Positions 25,438-34,592 are shown, numbered from the stretch's first letter. The stretch is 64,000 nt of DNA from Pseudomonas sp. (GCF_030683065.1 NZ_JAUXMX010000064.1:28322-92321); one strand, 5' to 3'. Notes: generated by a model from the sequence alone, not told the origin. Program-made: numbers and translations.

Positions 25438-25733
25438 TGAGTTTTTATCGCTGGGACGGCGAGGACCTGATCCTCGACTGCCACCTGCAGCCTAAGGCCA
25501 GTTGCGACGAGTTCGCCGGGCTGCACGGTGAGCGGCTGAAGATCCGCCTCACCGCGCCGCCTGTCGACGGTAAGGCCAACGCCAAGTTGCTGGCCTTTGT
25601 CGCAGACGCCTTTGCTGTAAGCAAAAGCCAGGTCAGCCTGGAAAGTGGCCAGCAAAGTCGTCAAAAGCGTGTCCGCATCAAGCAACCGCGACAACTGCCC
25701 GCCGTGCTCGAACTGACCGCTCGCCCCACCTGA
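25437..25733 (+). CDS. yggU: DUF167 family protein YggU
   Basis: A 98-residue small conserved protein of the UPF0235/DUF167 family, function unknown. The characteristic core is RLTAPPVDGKANAKLLAF followed by a basic stretch (RQKRVRIK). It is the last gene of the yggS-proC-yggT-yggU unit and overlaps the yggT stop codon. Confidence 0.92.
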   Translation: MSFYRWDGEDLILDCHLQPKASCDEFAGLHGERLKIRLTAPPVDGKANAKLLAFVADAFAVSKSQVSLESGQQSRQKRVRIKQPRQLPAVLELTARPT

Positions 25734-25744
25734 GCGACCATCAG

Positions 25745-25776
25745 GCCGGATCGAAATACCGGCAGGCGGTTTTTTA
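25745..25776 (+). terminator. Possible weak terminator after yggU
   Basis: A short GCCGG/CCGGC stem followed within six bases by a run of T lies just after the yggU stop codon. The stem is only 5 bp, so this is a tentative call. The remaining 170 bp before the dynamin-like gene shows no other gene. Confidence 0.35.
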
Positions 25777-25944
25777 ACGCAGTATCACCCTTGCATGTAG
25801 TTTTCCAGCGACATGCTAGCCAATTGACACCCCCTGCACGCCCCGCATAATGCTTGTCTGCCCGGAGCATCGGCGCCCGCCATGCACTGCCGGGCAGACC
25901 CGCGCCGGTAACGGCGCTGCCGCGCCAGCCAGAGGAACGCCAGG

Positions 25945-27927
25945 ATGAGCATGGAACGTCTCAGTCAACAGGTCGATGCCTACGTCGGCTGGAAGCGCGA
26001 ACTGATGCGCCAGATCACCCGCTACCGCAGCTGGCTGGTCAACAATCGGCTCAGTTCCGAGACGCTGGATGCCAAGCTCGAACGCGCCCTCAAGCTGCTG
26101 CGTACCGACCACATCACCCTGGCCTTTGTCGGCGAGTTCTCGCGCGGCAAGACCGAGCTGATCAACAGCCTGTTCTTCTCCGAGTATGGCCAGCGCATGC
26201 TGCCGTCCCAGGCCGGGCGCACCACCATGTGCCCTACGGAACTGTTCTTTGACCCCCGATCGGAACACGCCTACATCCGCCTGCTGCCGATCGAAACCCG
26301 CGCCACCGAGGCCAGCGTCGCCCAGTTCAAGCGTATTCCCCGGCACTGGGTGAACATCCCGCTGGATCTCAGCGACCCGGACAACATGATTCAGGCCTTC
26401 ACCCAAGTGACGAAGAGCAAGCCAATGCCGGTGGAACAAGCCATTCAGCTGGGCTTCCACCCTGACACCCTGCAAAGCACCGGTAAATCCGGCGAGGTGC
26501 TGGTGCCGGCATGGCGCCATGCCATGATCAACTTCGATCACCCGCTGCTGCGTCAGGGCCTGCGCATCCTCGATACCCCCGGCCTGAATGCCCTGGGCAG
26601 CGAACCGGAACTGACCCTGTCGATGCTGCCTAGCGCCCAGGCGATCATCTTCCTGCTGTCCGCCGATACCGGAGTAACCGCCAGCGACATGGCCGTCTGG
26701 CAGCAGCATATTCGCCAGCTCGACGACGACACCCAGACCTGCCTGTTCGCCGTGCTCAACAAGATCGACATCCTGTGGGACGACCTGGCGGGCGAAGCCT
26801 TCGTACAAAACGCCATCACCCAGATCCGCGACCTCACCGCCAGACAACTCGGCATCCAGCCGGAGGACGTGCTACCGCTGTCGGCCAAGCAGGCGCTGCT
26901 GGCCAAGGTGCGCAAGGATCAGGCGCTGCTGACGCGCAGCCAGATGAGTAATCTGGAGAACCTGCTGTGCGAGCGCATCGTCAGCCAGAAAGAACGCCTG
27001 ATCGAAGACTGTGTAGTCAACCAGGTGCTCGGCCTGCTGCAAAGCAGCCGGCATCTACTCAATCTGCGCCTGGAGAAGGTCACCGAACAGCACGCGCTGT
27101 TGAGCAATCATCAGCATGACAACGGCCAACTACTGTTCGAGCTGACCGCCAGAACCAAGGACGACCACAGCCTGCACCACAAGCGCCTACTCGGTCTGAA
27201 AACCAACCAGCGCCTGCTCAAGCGCCAAGGCGAGCTGCTGCAGATCGCTGTGCGTGCGGAACGCCTCGACGAACACCTGAATACAGTGCGTAAGAACCTT
27301 GCCGGCAGCTGGACCACCCTGGGCATCAACCAGGCGATCCTGAACTTCTTCCGCTCGGTGGAGGATGACCTGGACAGCCTGACGCATGAATCCGAGACGG
27401 CCAACAAGATGGTCGCCGCCATCTACCACCGGCACAATCAGGAGAACCCGCTGCAAGGTGTCGATGCACCGCAGTTCAACATCAAACGCTACCGGCGTGA
27501 ACTCAAACAGCTGCAGACCCAGGCCGACCAATTCCGCCTGCACCTGAAAACCCTGCTGACTGAACAGCGCAGCCTGACCAAACGCTTTTTTGCCACCCTG
27601 GGACAAGAGGTCATCGGCCTGCACCAACGCTTGCGGGCTGAGGCCGGGCAGTGGGCCAGCGACGCGCTGATGCCGCTGATGCAGCACACCCTGGAACACA
27701 AACAGCTGCTGGAAAGCCACATGCTGCGGCTCAAGGCACTGGCCCAGCAAACCCAGCAAGCCCGTCAGCGCGGCCAGCAACTCAGCGGCTACCGTGACGA
27801 ACTGCAGCAGCAACTGGCCCAGGCCAGTGAGATGCTGCGCAGCTTGCGCCGTCCAGCACCGATCCAGCGCCAGGGTAAGGTGGTCAACCTGCCAGGCGTG
27901 GCACGCCCACACAGCGTCGGCGAATAA
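25945..27927 (+). CDS. Dynamin-like GTPase
   Basis: A 660-residue large GTPase. The P-loop GEFSRGKT is at about residues 63-70, the switch II motif DTPGL near 210 and the base-specificity motif NKID near 272. After the GTPase domain come long helical, Gln/Leu-rich regions (about 350-640) that look like a dynamin-type stalk and end in a basic tail. Bacterial dynamin-like proteins remodel membranes or link to chromosome and replication control, but which role applies here is unknown. No transmembrane helix is obvious. GAGGAA precedes the ATG; a second ATG two codons later is possible. It stands alone between yggU and metX. Confidence 0.8.
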   Translation: MSMERLSQQVDAYVGWKRELMRQITRYRSWLVNNRLSSETLDAKLERALKLLRTDHITLAFVGEFSRGKTELINSLFFSEYGQRMLPSQAGRTTMCPTELFFDPRSEHAYIRLLPIETRATEASVAQFKRIPRHWVNIPLDLSDPDNMIQAFTQVTKSKPMPVEQAIQLGFHPDTLQSTGKSGEVLVPAWRHAMINFDHPLLRQGLRILDTPGLNALGSEPELTLSMLPSAQAIIFLLSADTGVTASDMAVWQQHIRQLDDDTQTCLFAVLNKIDILWDDLAGEAFVQNAITQIRDLTARQLGIQPEDVLPLSAKQALLAKVRKDQALLTRSQMSNLENLLCERIVSQKERLIEDCVVNQVLGLLQSSRHLLNLRLEKVTEQHALLSNHQHDNGQLLFELTARTKDDHSLHHKRLLGLKTNQRLLKRQGELLQIAVRAERLDEHLNTVRKNLAGSWTTLGINQAILNFFRSVEDDLDSLTHESETANKMVAAIYHRHNQENPLQGVDAPQFNIKRYRRELKQLQTQADQFRLHLKTLLTEQRSLTKRFFATLGQEVIGLHQRLRAEAGQWASDALMPLMQHTLEHKQLLESHMLRLKALAQQTQQARQRGQQLSGYRDELQQQLAQASEMLRSLRRPAPIQRQGKVVNLPGVARPHSVGE

Positions 27928-28027
27928 CCACCCGAAGCGGGCAAGGCTCTGCCAGCAGTCCCGCACGCTTGCCGCACGGGGCGGCGCTCTTTAGACTGCG
28001 GCACTTCCTTTACTGCGAGCAGGGTCG

Positions 28028-29167
28028 ATGTCTACTGCCTTTCCCCAAGACTCTGTTGGCCTGGTGACCCCGCAGACACTGCACTTCGCCGAACCCCTGG
28101 CGCTTGCCTGCGGGCGCAGCCTGGCCGACTACCAACTGGTCTACGAAACCTACGGCGAACTGAACGCCACGGCGAGTAACGCGGTGCTGATCTGCCATGC
28201 GCTGTCAGGCCACCACCACGCGGCCGGCTACCATAGCGCGGACGAGCGCAAGCCCGGCTGGTGGGACAGCTGCATCGGCCCCGGCAAGCCGATCGACACC
28301 AACAGGTTCTTCGTCGTCAGCCTCAACAACCTCGGCGGCTGCAATGGCTCGACCGGCCCCAGCAGCCTCAATCCGGCCACCGGCAAACCCTTTGGCGCAG
28401 ACTTCCCGGTGATGACCGTGGAAGACTGGGTACACAGCCAGGCGCGCCTGGCCGATGCCCTGGGCATCGAGCAGTGGGCGGCGGTGGTCGGTGGCAGCCT
28501 TGGCGGCATGCAGGCCATGCAGTGGGCCATCAGCTATCCCGAGCGCATCCGCCACTGCCTGGCGATCGCCTCGGCACCCAAGCTGTCGGCGCAGAACATC
28601 GCCTTCAACGAAGTGGCGCGCCAGGCGATTCTCACCGACCCGCAGTTCCATGGCGGGCACTTCCAGGAACAGGGCGTGATTCCCAAGCGCGGCCTGATGC
28701 TGGCGCGCATGGTCGGCCACATCACCTACCTGTCGGATGACGCCATGGGTGAGAAGTTCGGCCGCGGCCTGAAGAGCGAAAAGCTCAACTACGACTTCCA
28801 CAGCGTCGAGTTCCAGGTCGAAAGTTACCTGCGCTACCAGGGTGAGGAGTTTTCCGGACGTTTCGATGCCAACACCTACCTGCTAATGACCAAGGCGCTG
28901 GATTACTTCGACCCTGCTGCGGCGTTCGACGGCAACCTGGCCCAGACCCTGGCCGGGGTACAGGCTAACTTTTGCGTGATGTCCTTCACCACCGACTGGC
29001 GCTTCTCGCCAGCGCGCTCACGGGAGATCGTCGACGCCCTGATCGCCGCCCGCAAGAACGTCTGCTACCTGGAAATCGACGCGCCGCAGGGCCACGACGC
29101 CTTCCTGATCCCGATCCCGCGTTATTTGCAGGCTTTCAGCAGCTATATGAACCGAATCGCAGTATGA
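28028..29167 (+). CDS. metX: MetX homoserine O-acyltransferase
   Basis: A 379-residue alpha/beta hydrolase-fold acyltransferase that activates homoserine for methionine synthesis. In Pseudomonas MetX is generally a succinyltransferase despite its similarity to acetyltransferases. The nucleophilic serine is in VVGGSLGGMQAMQW, the oxyanion region in LICHALSGHHHAAG, and the catalytic His in GHDAFLIP at the C-terminus. It is followed 7 nt later by metW, its usual partner. Confidence 0.95.
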   Translation: MSTAFPQDSVGLVTPQTLHFAEPLALACGRSLADYQLVYETYGELNATASNAVLICHALSGHHHAAGYHSADERKPGWWDSCIGPGKPIDTNRFFVVSLNNLGGCNGSTGPSSLNPATGKPFGADFPVMTVEDWVHSQARLADALGIEQWAAVVGGSLGGMQAMQWAISYPERIRHCLAIASAPKLSAQNIAFNEVARQAILTDPQFHGGHFQEQGVIPKRGLMLARMVGHITYLSDDAMGEKFGRGLKSEKLNYDFHSVEFQVESYLRYQGEEFSGRFDANTYLLMTKALDYFDPAAAFDGNLAQTLAGVQANFCVMSFTTDWRFSPARSREIVDALIAARKNVCYLEIDAPQGHDAFLIPIPRYLQAFSSYMNRIAV

Positions 29168-29174
29168 GGCGCCC

Positions 29175-29777
29175 ATGAGAGCCGACCTGGACATTATCCA
29201 AGACTGGATCCCCGCCGGTAGCCGGGTGCTCGACCTCGGCTGCGGCAATGGCGAACTGCTCGCCTGGCTGGCCGAGCACAAAGGGGTCAGTGGTTATGGC
29301 CTGGAAATCGACCCGGACAATATCGCCCAATGCGTCGGCAAGGGCGTCAACGTCATCGAGCAGAACCTCGACAAGGGCCTGGGCAACTTTGCCAGCAACA
29401 GCTTCGACGTGGTGGTGATGACCCAGTCGCTGCAGGCCCTGCACTTCCCGGACAAGGTACTGGCGGAGATGCTGCGCATCGGCAAAACCTGCATCATCAC
29501 CTTCCCCAACTTCGCTCACTGGCGTTGCCGCTGGTACTTGGCGAGCAAGGGGCGCATGCCGGTATCCGACTTCCTGCCGTACACGTGGTACAACACGCCG
29601 AACATTCACTTCTGCACCTTCGCCGACTTCGAGCGTCTATGCCTCGCGCAACAGGCTCGGGTGCTTGATCGCCTCGCGGTGGATCGCGACCATCGCCACG
29701 GTTGGGCCAGCCGCATTTGGCCTAATCTGTTAGGTGAGATCGGCATCTACCGGATCAGCGGACCGAGCACCAACTGA
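29175..29777 (+). CDS. metW: MetW methyltransferase-like protein
   Basis: A 200-residue class I SAM-binding fold protein with VLDLGCGNGELLAWL near the N-terminus. MetW is needed with MetX for methionine synthesis in several proteobacteria and is thought to assist the acyltransferase rather than methylate a known substrate. The 7-nt gap from metX indicates co-transcription. Confidence 0.94.
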   Translation: MRADLDIIQDWIPAGSRVLDLGCGNGELLAWLAEHKGVSGYGLEIDPDNIAQCVGKGVNVIEQNLDKGLGNFASNSFDVVVMTQSLQALHFPDKVLAEMLRIGKTCIITFPNFAHWRCRWYLASKGRMPVSDFLPYTWYNTPNIHFCTFADFERLCLAQQARVLDRLAVDRDHRHGWASRIWPNLLGEIGIYRISGPSTN

Positions 29778-29813
29778 TTTATCGGCAACCAGGCAACATT
29801 GAGGAGAACCACC

Positions 29814-30230
29814 ATGCGCCGCATCGCCCTACTGTTTATAGCCCTGTGCCTGAGCCTGCCGGCACTTGCCGAACGCAAGCAAAGCTTCGGCGACCTGGAC
29901 GTACACTACATCGCCTTCAACTCCAGCTTCCTGCAACCGGATATCGCCGCTGCAGCGGGCCTGAACCGCGGCAAGAAACAAGGTGTGCTGAATATCGCGG
30001 TGCTCAAGGCTGGCAAGCCGACCGCAGCCGTAGTCAGCGGCGAGATGCGCAACCTGCTCGGCCAGGTTCACAGCCTGAGGTTCAAACAGGTGAGCGAGGG
30101 CGAAGCCATCTACTACCTGGCCCAGTTCCCTATTGAGCAGCAGGAGCTTCTGCGCTTCAGCCTGAAAATCCAGGCCACCGGTGGCACCACGCACAGCCTC
30201 GACTTCAACCAGGAACTGTTCCCAGACTGA
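29814..30230 (+). CDS. DUF4426 exported protein
   Basis: A 138-residue protein with a clear signal peptide (MRRIALLFIALCLSLPALA) and probable cleavage before ERKQ. The mature part, with FGDLDVHYIAFNSSFLQPDIA near its start, matches the DUF4426 family found between metW and rdgB in pseudomonads. Function is unknown. GAGGAG precedes the chosen ATG; an in-frame TTG five codons upstream is less likely. The stop overlaps the rdgB start. Confidence 0.85.
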   Translation: MRRIALLFIALCLSLPALAERKQSFGDLDVHYIAFNSSFLQPDIAAAAGLNRGKKQGVLNIAVLKAGKPTAAVVSGEMRNLLGQVHSLRFKQVSEGEAIYYLAQFPIEQQELLRFSLKIQATGGTTHSLDFNQELFPD

Positions 30231-30826
30231 TGATCCAGCTAAGCGAACTCGTACTTGCCAGCCATAACGCCGGCAAACTCAAAGAACTCCAGGCCATGCT
30301 CGGCGCCGCCGTAAAGGTCCGCTCGATCGGCGAGTTCAGTGCCGTTGAGCCCGAAGAGACCGGCCTGTCGTTCGTTGAAAACGCCATTCTCAAGGCGCGC
30401 CATGCGGCGCGGGTGTCCGGCCTGCCGGCGCTGGCCGATGACTCTGGCCTGGCGGTGGATTTTCTCGGCGGCGCGCCGGGCATCTACTCGGCACGCTATG
30501 CCGATGGCCAGGGTGATGCGGCGAACAACGCCAAACTGCTTGAGGTACTCAACGATGTGCCGGACGCCCAGCGCGGCGCCCAGTTCGTCTGCTGCCTGGC
30601 TTTGGTGCGGCACGCCGAAGACCCACTGCCGATCATCTGCGAAGGGCTCTGGCACGGACAGATCCTGCATGCCGCGCGTGGCGAGCACGGCTTCGGCTAT
30701 GACCCGCTGTTCTGGGTCGCAGAACGCGACTGCTCCAGCGCCGAGCTGGCGCCCGCTGAGAAGAACCAACTGAGCCATCGCGCCCGCGCCATGGCACTGT
30801 TCAAGCAGCGGTTGGGGCTGGCATGA
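30230..30826 (+). CDS. rdgB: RdgB/HAM1 dITP/XTP pyrophosphatase
   Basis: A 198-residue enzyme that hydrolyses non-canonical purine triphosphates (dITP, XTP) to prevent their incorporation into DNA. The N-terminal LVLASHNAGKLKEL, the ADDSGLAVD motif and GEHGFGYDPLFW are diagnostic. The start overlaps the preceding DUF4426 stop, and the stop overlaps the hemW start as ATGA. Confidence 0.96.
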   Translation: MIQLSELVLASHNAGKLKELQAMLGAAVKVRSIGEFSAVEPEETGLSFVENAILKARHAARVSGLPALADDSGLAVDFLGGAPGIYSARYADGQGDAANNAKLLEVLNDVPDAQRGAQFVCCLALVRHAEDPLPIICEGLWHGQILHAARGEHGFGYDPLFWVAERDCSSAELAPAEKNQLSHRARAMALFKQRLGLA

Positions 30827-32019
30827 GTCCAACACCCTCACCCCCAGCCCCTCTCCCAGAGGGCGAGGGGAGCCAAAGCGGCTTCGAGCTGCCGCCGCTG
30901 GCGCTGTATATCCACATCCCCTGGTGCGTGAAGAAGTGCCCGTACTGCGACTTCAATTCCCACGCCGCCGGGCCGACGCTGCCGGAACAGGAGTACGTCG
31001 ACGCCCTGCTCGCCGACCTCGACCATGACTTGTCGCAGGTACATGGCCGGCCGCTGACCTCGATTTTCTTCGGCGGCGGCACCCCCAGCCTGTTCTCGAC
31101 CAAGGCCCTGGGTCGTTTGCTCGAAGGTGTGGAGCGCCGCGTGCCCTTCGCCGACGATATCGAAATCACCCTGGAAGCCAACCCTGGCACCTTCGAGCAG
31201 GCCAAGTTCCGCGACTACCGTGCGCTGGGCATCAATCGCCTGTCGATTGGCGTGCAGAGCTTCCAGGCCGCCAAGCTCAAGGCCCTGGGCCGCATCCACG
31301 ACGGTGACGAGGCGATTCGCGCCGCCGACATGGCCCGCGCCGCAGGCTTTGACAACTTCAACCTGGACCTGATGCACGGTCTGCCGGATCAGTCCATCGA
31401 GGATGCCCTGAGCGATTTGCGGATCGCCATCGCCCAGGCACCGACCCACCTGTCTTGGTACCAGCTGACGGTGGAGCCGAACACGGTGTTCTGGAACCAG
31501 CCGCCCGTGATGCCCGAGGACGATATCCTCTGGGACATCCAGGAGTCCGGCCAGGCGCTGCTGGCCGAGCACGGCTTCGTCCAGTACGAGGTCTCCGCCT
31601 ACGCCCAGCCCGGCAAGGCGGCGCGGCATAACCTCAACTACTGGAGCTTCGGCGACTTCCTCGGCATCGGTGCCGGCGCCCACGCCAAGCTGAGCAACCC
31701 GCAGGGCGTGATCACGCGTGGCTGGAAAACCCGCCTGCCCAAGGATTACCTTGATCCCGGCAAAGCCTTCAGCGCCGGCGAACGCCTGCTCGGCCCGGAC
31801 GAACTGCCCTTCGAATTTCTGATGAATGTGCTGCGCCTCACGGACGGCGTCGCCAGCACGCTGTTCACCCAGCGCACCGGTATGCCGCTGACGCTACTGG
31901 CCGCTGCTCGCGAGGAAGCCATGCAGCGCGGCCTGTTGCACCGTGACCCGGCACGCCTGGTCGCCACCCGCGAAGGCCAGCTGTTTCTCAACGACCTGCT
32001 GCAACATTTTCTACCCTGA
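30823..32019 (+). CDS. hemW: HemW-like radical SAM protein with a repeat-derived N-terminal extension
   Basis: A 398-residue radical SAM protein of the coproporphyrinogen III oxidase-like family; HemW acts as a heme chaperone rather than an oxidase. The cluster cysteines are Cys35, Cys39 and Cys42 (CVKKCPYCDF); the absence of a fourth cysteine directly after the motif separates HemW from HemN. The first 20 or so residues, rich in Pro and Gly, are encoded by an intergenic-type palindromic repeat and precede the usual ELPPLALYIHIPW. The ATG overlaps the rdgB stop, so translation from here is plausible. Confidence 0.93.
   Translation: MSPTPSPPAPLPEGEGSQSGFELPPLALYIHIPWCVKKCPYCDFNSHAAGPTLPEQEYVDALLADLDHDLSQVHGRPLTSIFFGGGTPSLFSTKALGRLLEGVERRVPFADDIEITLEANPGTFEQAKFRDYRALGINRLSIGVQSFQAAKLKALGRIHDGDEAIRAADMARAAGFDNFNLDLMHGLPDQSIEDALSDLRIAIAQAPTHLSWYQLTVEPNTVFWNQPPVMPEDDILWDIQESGQALLAEHGFVQYEVSAYAQPGKAARHNLNYWSFGDFLGIGAGAHAKLSNPQGVITRGWKTRLPKDYLDPGKAFSAGERLLGPDELPFEFLMNVLRLTDGVASTLFTQRTGMPLTLLAAAREEAMQRGLLHRDPARLVATREGQLFLNDLLQHFLP
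30833..30872. repeat. Palindromic CCCCTCTCCC...GAGGGG repeat inside the hemW 5' coding region
   Basis: An inverted repeat centred on CCCCTC (30848-30853) and GAGGGG (30865-30870), preceded by CACCCCCAG, matches a widely dispersed bacterial intergenic repeat I recognise. Here it is read in frame as part of HemW (PSPPAPLPEGEG). Confidence 0.7.
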
Positions 32020-32053
32020 CCTGCTGTGCGCCACGCGGCGCTAAGGACTCCGC

Positions 32054-32377
32054 TTGGATCTGCTACTCGACCTGATCGCCACCCTGTCGCGCTGGAGCCG
32101 CGGTCACCTGCACGAGATCGCCCTGGCCATCATGGCCACCCTGCTGGTGCTGTTCGGCCCGGGCATCAACGCCTGGGTGCAACGCAGCATCGGTGGCCTC
32201 AACTTCATCTTCCGCACCCTGATCTTCGTCCTGATCTGCGCAGTCGGTTACGGCCTGGCGATGGTGTTCATCACCTCCTGGCTGGCCCAGGGCCTCGGCC
32301 ACTTCAACAACTACACCCTGGCACCGGTGTTGCTGCTGGTGTTCTTCCTGATCGGCGTGCTGGCGGATCGCAGCTGA
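32054..32377 (+). CDS. DUF3392 membrane protein
   Basis: A 107-residue predicted inner-membrane protein of the DUF3392 family with three hydrophobic segments, for example IALAIMATLLVLFGPGI and FRTLIFVLICAVGYGLAMVF. It starts at a TTG codon; no ATG is available near the conserved DLLLDL N-terminus, and TAAGGA sits 6-7 nt upstream. It follows hemW by 34 nt and may be co-transcribed. Function unknown. The 237 bp after it, up to trmB, shows no recognisable gene. Confidence 0.78.
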   Translation: MDLLLDLIATLSRWSRGHLHEIALAIMATLLVLFGPGINAWVQRSIGGLNFIFRTLIFVLICAVGYGLAMVFITSWLAQGLGHFNNYTLAPVLLLVFFLIGVLADRS

Positions 32378-32614
32378 GCAGGGATTTGCTAGCGCACCCT
32401 CTCGCACTGATCCCTTCAGGCTTCCAGTGCGTGTACAGTGAATCGAGAAGCTGCCGAGCACTGCGCTCGACATAAGATTCGAGCAGCGACATCGCAGTGA
32501 TACAAGGCATACCTTACCCAGATACTGGAGGCACACACGCCATACATCGAGTGACCCGCTCGCGCGCGATCACCCGCATGGCGGTTGTTCCAACGGCGCT
32601 TGGAGCTTTTTCCG

Positions 32615-33334
32615 CTAGCGCTCGCGCTGGAATTTCAGATCCCAGACGCCATGACCCAGGCGCTCGCCGCGGCGCTCGAACTTGGTAGTCGGCCGCTCCG
32701 GCGGGCGCTCCACGCAACGGCCATCGGCCGCCAGGTTGCGGTAACCGGGCGCTACATTCATCACTTCCAGCATGTATTCGGCATAGGCTTCCCAGTCAGT
32801 CGCCATGTGCAAGACACCACCTACTTTGAGCTTGGTCCGCACCAGCTCGGCGAACGCCGGCTGGACGATGCGGCGCTTGTGATGGCGCGACTTGTGCCAG
32901 GGATCGGGAAAGTACAGCAGCAAGCGGTCGAGACTGGCATCGGCCACGCAGTTGCGCAGCACTTCCATGGCATCGCAGCTGTAGACCCGCACATTGCCGA
33001 TGTTTTGCGTCATCAGGCCGTTGAGCAAGGCGCCGACACCTGGCGAGTGCACCTCGACGCCGATGAAATCCTGCTCGGGCGCTGCAGCTGCCATTTCCAG
33101 CAGGGACTGGCCCATGCCGAAACCGATTTCCAGGGTACGCGGGGCACTGCGGCCGAACACTGCATCGAAATCCGGGGCGCCTGCATCCAACTGCAAACCA
33201 AATTTGGCCCAGCCTTGGTCGAGGCCGCGCTGCTGGCCTTCGGTCATGCGCCCGGCACGCATCACGAAACTCTTGATCGCGCGATGCTTGGAGGTGTCTT
33301 CAGCCGGCTCGGGCTGTTGCTGCAAATCAGTCAT
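32615..33334 (-). CDS. trmB: tRNA (guanine-N7)-methyltransferase
   Basis: A 239-residue SAM-dependent enzyme that methylates G46 of tRNAs. The SAM motif LEIGFGMGQSLLEMA, the FPDPWHKSRHHKRR substrate motif and the C-terminal TKFERRGERLGH are all TrmB signatures. MTDLQQQPEP is the preferred start; 17 upstream in-frame codons overlap thiG and are unlikely. It lies 10 nt after thiG on the same strand. Confidence 0.96.
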   Translation of the reverse strand: MTDLQQQPEPAEDTSKHRAIKSFVMRAGRMTEGQQRGLDQGWAKFGLQLDAGAPDFDAVFGRSAPRTLEIGFGMGQSLLEMAAAAPEQDFIGVEVHSPGVGALLNGLMTQNIGNVRVYSCDAMEVLRNCVADASLDRLLLYFPDPWHKSRHHKRRIVQPAFAELVRTKLKVGGVLHMATDWEAYAEYMLEVMNVAPGYRNLAADGRCVERPPERPTTKFERRGERLGHGVWDLKFQRER

Positions 33335-33344
33335 GCTGTGCTCG

Positions 33345-34139
33345 TTACTTGATAAGGCCATCCAGCGGCGAGGAGGCGCTGGCATAGAGTTTCTTCGGCA
33401 TGCGCCCGGCCAGATAGGCCAGACGACCGGCTTCGATCGCGTACTTCATGGCTTCGGCCATCATCACCGGGTTTTGCGCATGGGCGATGGCGCTGTTCAT
33501 CAGCACCGCCTCACAGCCCAGCTCCATGGCGATGGTGGCATCGGACGCAGTGCCGACACCGGCATCGACCAGCACCGGCACTGTGGCTTCCTCGAGGATG
33601 ATGCGCAGGTTATACGGGTTGCAAATGCCCAGCCCAGTGCCGATCAGGCCGGCCAGCGGCATCACCGCGATGCAGCCCATCTCGGCCAGGCGGCGGGCGA
33701 TGATCGGGTCGTCGCTGGTGTAGACCATCACGTCGAAACCGTCCCTGACCAGCACTTCGGCGGCCTTGAGGGTTTCGATCACGTTGGGGAACAGGGTCTT
33801 CTGGTCGGCCAACACTTCCAGCTTGACCAGCTTGTGGCCGTCGAGCAGCTCACGGGCCAGACGGCAGGTGCGCACCGCCTCATCAGCGTCGTAACAACCG
33901 GCGGTATTGGGCAGGATGGTGTAACGCGACGGCGAAATCACGTCGAGCAGATTCGGCTCACCCGGGTTCTGGCCAATATTGGTGCGGCGCACGGCGACTG
34001 TGACGATCTCCGCCCCCGAGGCCTCGATGGCCGCGCGGGTCTCGTCGAGATCCTTGTACTTGCCGGTGCCGACCAGCAGACGCGACTGATAGGTCCGGCC
34101 GGCCAGGGTAAAGGGTTTGTCGCTACGTACTTGGCTCAT
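33345..34139 (-). CDS. thiG: Thiazole synthase ThiG
   Basis: A 264-residue TIM-barrel enzyme that builds the thiamine thiazole ring from deoxyxylulose phosphate, dehydroglycine and the ThiS thiocarboxylate. Landmarks are SRLLVGTGKYKD near the N-terminus, VKLEVLADQKTLFPN and the phosphate-binding PVLVDAGVGTASDA. The thiS gene lies 126 bp upstream on the same strand. Confidence 0.96.
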   Translation of the reverse strand: MSQVRSDKPFTLAGRTYQSRLLVGTGKYKDLDETRAAIEASGAEIVTVAVRRTNIGQNPGEPNLLDVISPSRYTILPNTAGCYDADEAVRTCRLARELLDGHKLVKLEVLADQKTLFPNVIETLKAAEVLVRDGFDVMVYTSDDPIIARRLAEMGCIAVMPLAGLIGTGLGICNPYNLRIILEEATVPVLVDAGVGTASDATIAMELGCEAVLMNSAIAHAQNPVMMAEAMKYAIEAGRLAYLAGRMPKKLYASASSPLDGLIK

Positions 34140-34265
34140 TGCAAACTCCTAGCTGGGCGCCTGATGACAGGCCTTTGAAAATGTAGCGCGCGACGACTGT
34201 GCCGCAGCGTATCGCAGGACTCGCATTCAAGACCGAGTCAACACGCCGCGGTTCTCAGCGGTCGG

Positions 34266-34466
34266 TTAGCCGCCACCAATCGCGTGCACCACTTCGACCC
34301 GGTCACCTTCACCAAGAGCGGTGGCGGCGTACTGGCTGCGCGGCACTATATCCAGGTTGAGCTCGACCGCGACCCGGCGTTCAGTCAGATCGAGACGGAC
34401 GATCAGGTCGGCAACGGTGGCGCCATCGGTCAGTTCGAATGATTCACCGTTCAACTGAATACGCAT
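34266..34466 (-). CDS. thiS: Sulfur carrier protein ThiS
   Basis: A 66-residue ubiquitin-like protein ending in HAIGGG; the terminal Gly-Gly is converted to a thiocarboxylate that supplies sulfur to ThiG. The MRIQLNGESFEL start is typical. A promoter-like sequence lies about 34 nt upstream of the ATG, leaving no space for a TPP riboswitch. Confidence 0.94.
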   Translation of the reverse strand: MRIQLNGESFELTDGATVADLIVRLDLTERRVAVELNLDIVPRSQYAATALGEGDRVEVVHAIGGG

Positions 34467-34499
34467 AACGGAGCAGTCACATCTTAGTAAGGGGCGGGC

Positions 34500-34528
34500 A
34501 TTCTAGCCCGATCACGGACGATGACCAA
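34500..34528 (-). promoter_or_regulatory. Candidate sigma-70 promoter for thiS-thiG
   Basis: On the minus strand, TTGGTC (34528-34523) and TAGAAT (34505-34500) are separated by exactly 17 bp. The -10 is a 5/6 match and the -35 is weak. Transcription would begin close to the thiS start codon. Confidence 0.45.
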
Positions 34529-34592
34529 GACCAAAGGGCGCCATTTGTCCAGCATTCTGACTTTCCGGTCAGGCCAGCGTCGACCGCCAGAC

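Noticed and set aside
34467..34592. TPP riboswitch before thiS
   Set aside because: The candidate promoter leaves a leader of about 34 nt, and no THI-box sequence is present.
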